From: CAYPZL01 sp964415045
GTDB lineage: Bacteria; Planctomycetota; Phycisphaerae; Sedimentisphaerales; Anaerobacaceae
Direction of reading: 5' to 3'
Length of the DNA stretch: 22,242 bases
Assembly (NCBI GenBank): GCA_964415045.1
Contig: CAYPZL010000090.1
Span: 1-22,242 of the forward strand
Numbering within the stretch: the first letter of the stretch is position 1; every line of letters begins with the position of its first letter. This document shows positions 19,442 to 22,242 of the stretch, one piece after another. A program made the position numbers and the translations under genes. The notes under the pieces are model-generated. The model was not told the DNA's origin and did no database searches. It saw nothing but the letters and a program-made list of their open reading frames with translations.

Positions 19442-20000
19442 ATCCCCACCCTGCGTCCAACTGTATCGACTCGAATATTCCACGCCGCGCTGGAATGGAA
19501 TCGACGGGGGACTTACGGGGGCTGAGTTGAAGGTACGCATTGCATTCTATCGGTGCCCCTGTGGCAGTCGGCTCTCGGCAGTTGAGGCCTGCCGGGGCCT
19601 CTCCCGGCAGACTCTGGAAACGGATGGCTCGGACGAAATTGCGTGACAGGAACATTGGTCCCCCTGGGAAGCGACTTGGGGTGGCACCGAACGCGGCGCC
19701 GCCTTGCGCGGCTCCTCACGCCATCTACTGGCACACACACGCCCATCGTAGTTCCCTGCCTAATCGATCCGTCGTAGGCATCATCGCTGAGAACAGACTT
19801 CGGGCCGGCAATAGGTGCACCCCAACGAAACACAACTACTACGAATTCTCGCTCACGAAGAGCCTGTGTCAATAGCAAACCGAGCGATTTTGCGTCAGCA
19901 ATTCCGATGAAGTCAATATCGTCAGCCACACCCGCACGTCTGCCGGGCAAAATACGCGTTTCTATGTATTGACAGCGGGAGGTTTGCTCGCGATACAGGC
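19442..20000. other. Gene-poor stretch with a possible decayed minus-strand gene
   Basis: No convincing gene. On the minus strand a frame from about 19950 down to ~19740 reads VADDIDFIGIADAKSLGLLL, then TQALREREFVVVVF and WGAPIAGPKSVLSDDAYDG. This looks more protein-like than its surroundings and faintly recalls nucleotidyltransferase-type 'DID' proteins. It has no ATG start (TTG only), and the rest of the frame is arginine- and proline-rich noise. I treat it as a possible remnant only. Confidence 0.22.
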
Positions 20001-20264
20001 TTGCCCAACGGCATCCATCCGAATACCGGCGGCGTCATTCCCGTCGCGATCCTGACGACCGATACGTTCGATGCAACTACCGTCGATCCTGCGACGGTAG
20101 CACTCGAAGGCGTCCTTGCCAAAGAAAAAGGCAAGAGCGGCCGGATTGGCTCACTCGAGGACGTTGACCATGACGGCGACCTCGATTTCGTCGTCCAGAT
20201 CCGGCCTGCGGGCTTGAGATCGCTTCGTTCCCGGCCCAGATCCTTCGCCTGCGGCTCAGGATGA
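20001..20264 (+). pseudogene. C-terminal fragment of a planctomycete-type surface protein domain
   Basis: The frame reads NGIHPNTGGVIPVAILTTDT, then FDATTVDPATVALEGV and SLEDVDHDGDLDFVVQI. I recognise this as a domain seen near the C-termini of large secreted planctomycete proteins, where it usually starts with 'IKPGS' and ends with a DxDGDxD calcium-like loop. No N-terminal gene precedes it: coding sense begins abruptly near 19989. After FVVQI the frame runs into a REP-like repeat and stops. It is an orphan fragment and not a working gene. Confidence 0.55.
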
Positions 20265-20269
20265 CAAAC
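20213..20269. repeat. REP-like imperfect palindrome
   Basis: ATCCT (20240-20244) pairs with AGGAT (20258-20262), with an inner GCC/GGC pair and a 2x2 internal loop. It lies within a stretch resembling the widely dispersed 'ATCCTGAGC...GAAGGAT' repeats of environmental bacteria. It truncates the preceding domain fragment. Confidence 0.45.
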
Positions 20270-20435
20270 GCCCAAGGACTTTTCCGAATCTGTATGAGGC
20301 CGTTCGAGGCAAAACCGACGAATGGGGCTGCGACCACCACATCGCAGCCCTTCTTTTGCCTGGGGCAGGCGGCATCGGTCGCCGGCATGAATCGCAACGA
20401 TCTGTTTATACGAGCACGTGCGATTCTGCCGTGTT

Positions 20436-20472
20436 GGTCTGCAGAATCCTTATCCGCCGGTCCGAATCCGAC
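20436..20472 (+). repeat. Diverged copy of the 3' half of tRNA-Cys
   Basis: This 37-nt segment matches tRNA-Cys positions 17187-17223 at 30 of 37 bases, running from the anticodon stem through the T arm; most differences are C/T transitions. The anticodon-loop core TGCA is kept, but the T stem has lost a pair (C opposite A), so it cannot be a working tRNA. The 5' half is absent. An 8-bp inverted repeat GATTCTGC/GCAGAATC (20422-20448) overlaps it. It may be the outer attachment-site remnant of an old integrated element. Confidence 0.45.
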
Positions 20473-20490
20473 ACGGCCGCGTCGTCTCTT

Positions 20491-21288
20491 CTACCACCAG
20501 AACCGGCGATTGCCGCCGTAGCGTGGCTTGGGAATGTCGTCGGCCTTGTCGTACTCGGGCGCTTCCCAGCCCGGCTCGAAGTGGCGCCATTCGACGTGCC
20601 CGTCGAGGAAACCGACGTTCATGCCGGAAGGCTGGGCGTCGGTTTTCAGGTGGCTGGTGCGGTCATACAGTCCGACCTGGCCGAGCGTGCCGCCGGCGAC
20701 GAGGCCGAAGTTGCCGTTCGGGTAGTTCCCGCCCCGCTCGTCCCAGGCGCAGAGCGTCGCGTCCACGCTGAGCTCCCGCAGGGCCGGCTGCTTCTCCATC
20801 GTCGTCTTGAGCCACATCTTACTGCCGGTCACATTGTTCTGAATCTCGGGACGCTCCGTCCTGTCCGGAGCCATCTGCAGGATATAACAATACCCTGACA
20901 CGATGAAATTGCCCGTCAGCTTCTTGTCATTGACGACGGTGGCCTGGAACGTCCAGAAGTGGTCCATGTTCGGGTGCATGACGCGGTTCGAGGGGCAGTA
21001 GAACATCTCCTGCGTCATTCCCGTTTGCAGCATGAAGTTGACCACGTCCACGTCCAGATCCCACAGCCAGCCTCCGGGCGTATCGGGCAAGGGGAGCTTT
21101 GTCGCGTAATCATCGGCGTACATCAGAAACGCCATGCAATGCTGGCGAATCTGGCTGGCGCAGGATTGACGCCGGCCCTGCTCCCGCACGCGTTGCAGCG
21201 CCGGCATCAAAATCCCCATCAAAACCGCGATCACGGCAATCACGACGAGAAGTTCAATCAGGGTAAAACCTCGTGACGCGTTCTTCAT
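20491..21288 (-). CDS. Lone pseudopilin of the H-X9-DG type (DUF1559-like)
   Basis: A 265-residue protein with a prepilin leader MKNASRG and G|FTLIELLVVIAVIAVLMGIL, with Glu at mature position 5, then the stalk RVREQGRRQSCASQIRQHCM. The beta-rich C-terminal domain ends with MNVGFLDGHVEWRHFEPGWE, the hallmark of the large planctomycete pseudopilin-like family. The ATG at 21288 has GGAG 9 nt upstream; the frame is open to 21507, but that part lies over the promoter. It is not linked to the type II-like operon, yet would need the same prepilin peptidase (not in this window) and possibly the same assembly machine. Its role in the cell is unknown. Confidence 0.93.
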   Translation of the reverse strand: MKNASRGFTLIELLVVIAVIAVLMGILMPALQRVREQGRRQSCASQIRQHCMAFLMYADDYATKLPLPDTPGGWLWDLDVDVVNFMLQTGMTQEMFYCPSNRVMHPNMDHFWTFQATVVNDKKLTGNFIVSGYCYILQMAPDRTERPEIQNNVTGSKMWLKTTMEKQPALRELSVDATLCAWDERGGNYPNGNFGLVAGGTLGQVGLYDRTSHLKTDAQPSGMNVGFLDGHVEWRHFEPGWEAPEYDKADDIPKPRYGGNRRFWW

Positions 21289-21363
21289 GGCAATCTGCTC
21301 CTTAATCAAGCCGGCACCTCCCGAACATCTTCTCACGGAGGCCTCCGACACACTAATCAACTT

Positions 21364-21392
21364 ATGATACCACAGCCCCGCGACAATCTCAA
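21364..21392 (-). promoter_or_regulatory. Promoter of the lone pseudopilin
   Basis: On the minus strand TTGAGA, a 17-nt spacer and TATCAT, with a start near 21357 and a leader of about 70 nt. The leader contains a 12-nt palindrome CGGAGGCCTCCG (21336-21347). Confidence 0.5.
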
Positions 21393-21450
21393 CGCTTTCC
21401 GGCCAATTTGCCCAGGCGACCGGCCGCGGTATCGTGCCTGGGAGAATGCC

Positions 21451-21468
21451 CTGCCACGCGCGTGGCAG
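21451..21468. promoter_or_regulatory. 18-nt perfect palindrome between divergent promoters
   Basis: CTGCCACGC followed by GCGTGGCAG is a perfect palindrome without a spacer. It lies between the minus-strand promoter (21364-21392) and the plus-strand promoter (21488-21517), so it is a candidate operator. Confidence 0.4.
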
Positions 21469-21487
21469 CGTTTTCCAAAATTCGCGA

Positions 21488-21517
21488 TTGACGGCTTGTG
21501 ACCGCACGCGGTATAAT
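21488..21517 (+). promoter_or_regulatory. Strong plus-strand sigma-70 promoter
   Basis: TTGACG (21488-21493), an 18-nt spacer and a perfect TATAAT (21512-21517). No intact gene follows: the next ~450 nt are repeat-rich and then the 3' end of a gene appears. Confidence 0.55.
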
Positions 21518-21539
21518 GTTCATACAACTAATACGATGG

Positions 21540-21960
21540 TGACGACAACAGGAAGCAGGCTGTCGCAATACGGGAAATCGCCAGTCGCACATCTCCAACG
21601 CCCCCCTGTCAGGCCCGGCCGCGCCCCGACCGAGAGACGCGGTGTGCGGCGGTAGACGTACCGCTTGTGTCGGAAATGACCCGGCTCCCGCCCGGCCGGC
21701 CCGCGACGTCTGCGCGGCGGACAATTCACGCCGCCGGCGGGATCGATGCCAAAACGGTCGCCGATGCGAGAGAGGATTCTACCAAACGAACCCAATTTCC
21801 GCCGTATTGGGCCAGGAATGAGGGTCGAGACGCAGAACAAAGCCAATCTGGACGCGCGAGAGACCTGCGATTGGGGATTCGGAGGGGCCAAGGTGCCGAA
21901 CACCCGGGCGGGAAACGTCAAACGAAGCCAAGTGCCGGCGTTTTGGCCTCAAGAATGCAG
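21540..21960. repeat. Repeat-rich non-coding stretch (NEPNF / NKANL / NEAK type)
   Basis: No gene. Three related short units occur at about 21781 (AAACGAACCCAATTTCC), 21836 (GAACAAAGCCAATCTGG) and 21917 (AAACGAAGCCAAGTGCC). Depending on the frame they translate to NEPNF, NKANL/TKPIW and NEAK. I associate strings of this kind with dispersed intergenic repeats in planctomycete genomes. Their function is unknown. Confidence 0.4.
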
Positions 21961-21971
21961 GAGAAGGAGAA

Positions 21972-22091
21972 GAGCTCGGCACGTACGAGGAAACGGTAAA
22001 GGGCCACGCGTTCTCCTTCGTCCGGCAGCGGTATGTCCTAAGCGACGGAACCGAAGTCATCTGGTCTGTCGGCAATCCAACGCAAGACTGA
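21972..22091 (+). pseudogene. 3' end of an unrecognised gene
   Basis: A frame ending in TGA at 22089 reads ELGTYEETVKGHAFSFVRQR followed by YVLSDGTEVIWSVGNPTQD. It has the balance of hydrophobic, charged and glycine residues expected of a real beta-rich protein. Upstream the frame enters the repeat stretch and loses coding character, with no plausible start. A strong terminator begins 24 nt after the stop, which supports its being a true gene end. I do not recognise the family. Confidence 0.4.
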
Positions 22092-22114
22092 AGCCGGAAC
22101 CCTACACGCCTGTC

Positions 22115-22143
22115 AAGCCGGGGAGCAACGACCCCGGCTTTTT
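22115..22143 (+). terminator. Strong intrinsic terminator
   Basis: A perfect 9-bp stem AAGCCGGGG/CCCCGGCTT (22115-22123 and 22132-22140) with an 8-nt loop is followed by T residues to 22143. The AA at the 5' arm makes it partly bidirectional. Confidence 0.8.
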
Positions 22144-22220
22144 CTATGCGCGCCGGGGTCCCGAATGCTATCGCGATCAAAAAAAACAGGCTCTTCCGAG
22201 GAATGGGTAGGTAGGATTGC

Positions 22221-22242
22221 ATGAAAAAGGACATGACTTTAG
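22221..22242 (+). CDS. Possible start of a gene running off the right edge
   Basis: ATG at 22221 begins MKKDMTL with AGGTAGG a few bases upstream. Only seven codons are visible, so this is a weak call. Confidence 0.3.

Noticed and set aside
19970..20000. TTGACA-N17-GATACA as a promoter before the domain fragment
   Set aside because: The -10 box matches at only three positions and the downstream frame has no proper gene start.

Overview
The window looks like chromosomal DNA of a planctomycete-type bacterium (Planctomycetota, probably Phycisphaerae-like). I infer this from the high GC content, the lone pseudopilin with an 'FLDGHVEW' (H-X9-DG type) C-terminus, fragments of LamG-like and 'GVIPVAILTTDTFDATTVDP'-type surface-protein domains, and intergenic repeats that translate to NEPNF / NKANL / NEAK-like strings. 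Family calls are from reading the protein sequences; no search was run.

Positions 39-16932 are almost entirely minus-strand genes, read right to left. The core is a compact type II secretion / type IV pilus-like operon in canonical order: gspE, gspF, gspG (major pseudopilin), gspH, gspI, gspJ, gspK (minor pseudopilins), gspL-like (a PilM-PilN fusion), gspM/pilO-like, and a short gspD/pilQ-like secretin. Several genes overlap or nearly touch (TGATG, ATGA, 19-nt and 8-nt overlaps). A strong hairpin followed by a T-run lies just after the major pseudopilin gene and may lower expression of the minor components. The operon runs on into a single-domain response regulator and a 1207-residue sensor kinase (REC-PAS-PAS-PocR-PAS-PAS-HisKA-HATPase) with a TTG start. 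After a weak terminator come a TolC-like outer-membrane lipoprotein and a membrane-fusion adaptor that ends before its second lipoyl half and beta-barrel.

Positions 17113-17231 hold a promoter and a tRNA-Cys(GCA) gene. From there to about 20480 the sequence changes character: gene fragments, a small LuxR-type HTH regulator, an unknown 196-residue protein, a REP-like palindrome and, at 20436-20472, a diverged copy of the 3' half of the tRNA-Cys. Together these suggest a decayed tRNA-associated island. Inside it, a near-consensus promoter, a folded ~125-nt segment and an intrinsic terminator (18166-18327) stand just upstream of the LuxR-type gene. I consider this candidate small RNA or attenuating leader the most interesting unexplained element.

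Positions 20491-22242 hold a lone H-X9-DG type pseudopilin on the minus strand. It has its own promoter, which is divergent from a strong plus-strand promoter with an 18-nt perfect palindrome between them. The rest is repeat-rich non-coding DNA, the 3' end of an otherwise missing gene with a strong terminator, and possibly the first codons of a new gene at the right edge.
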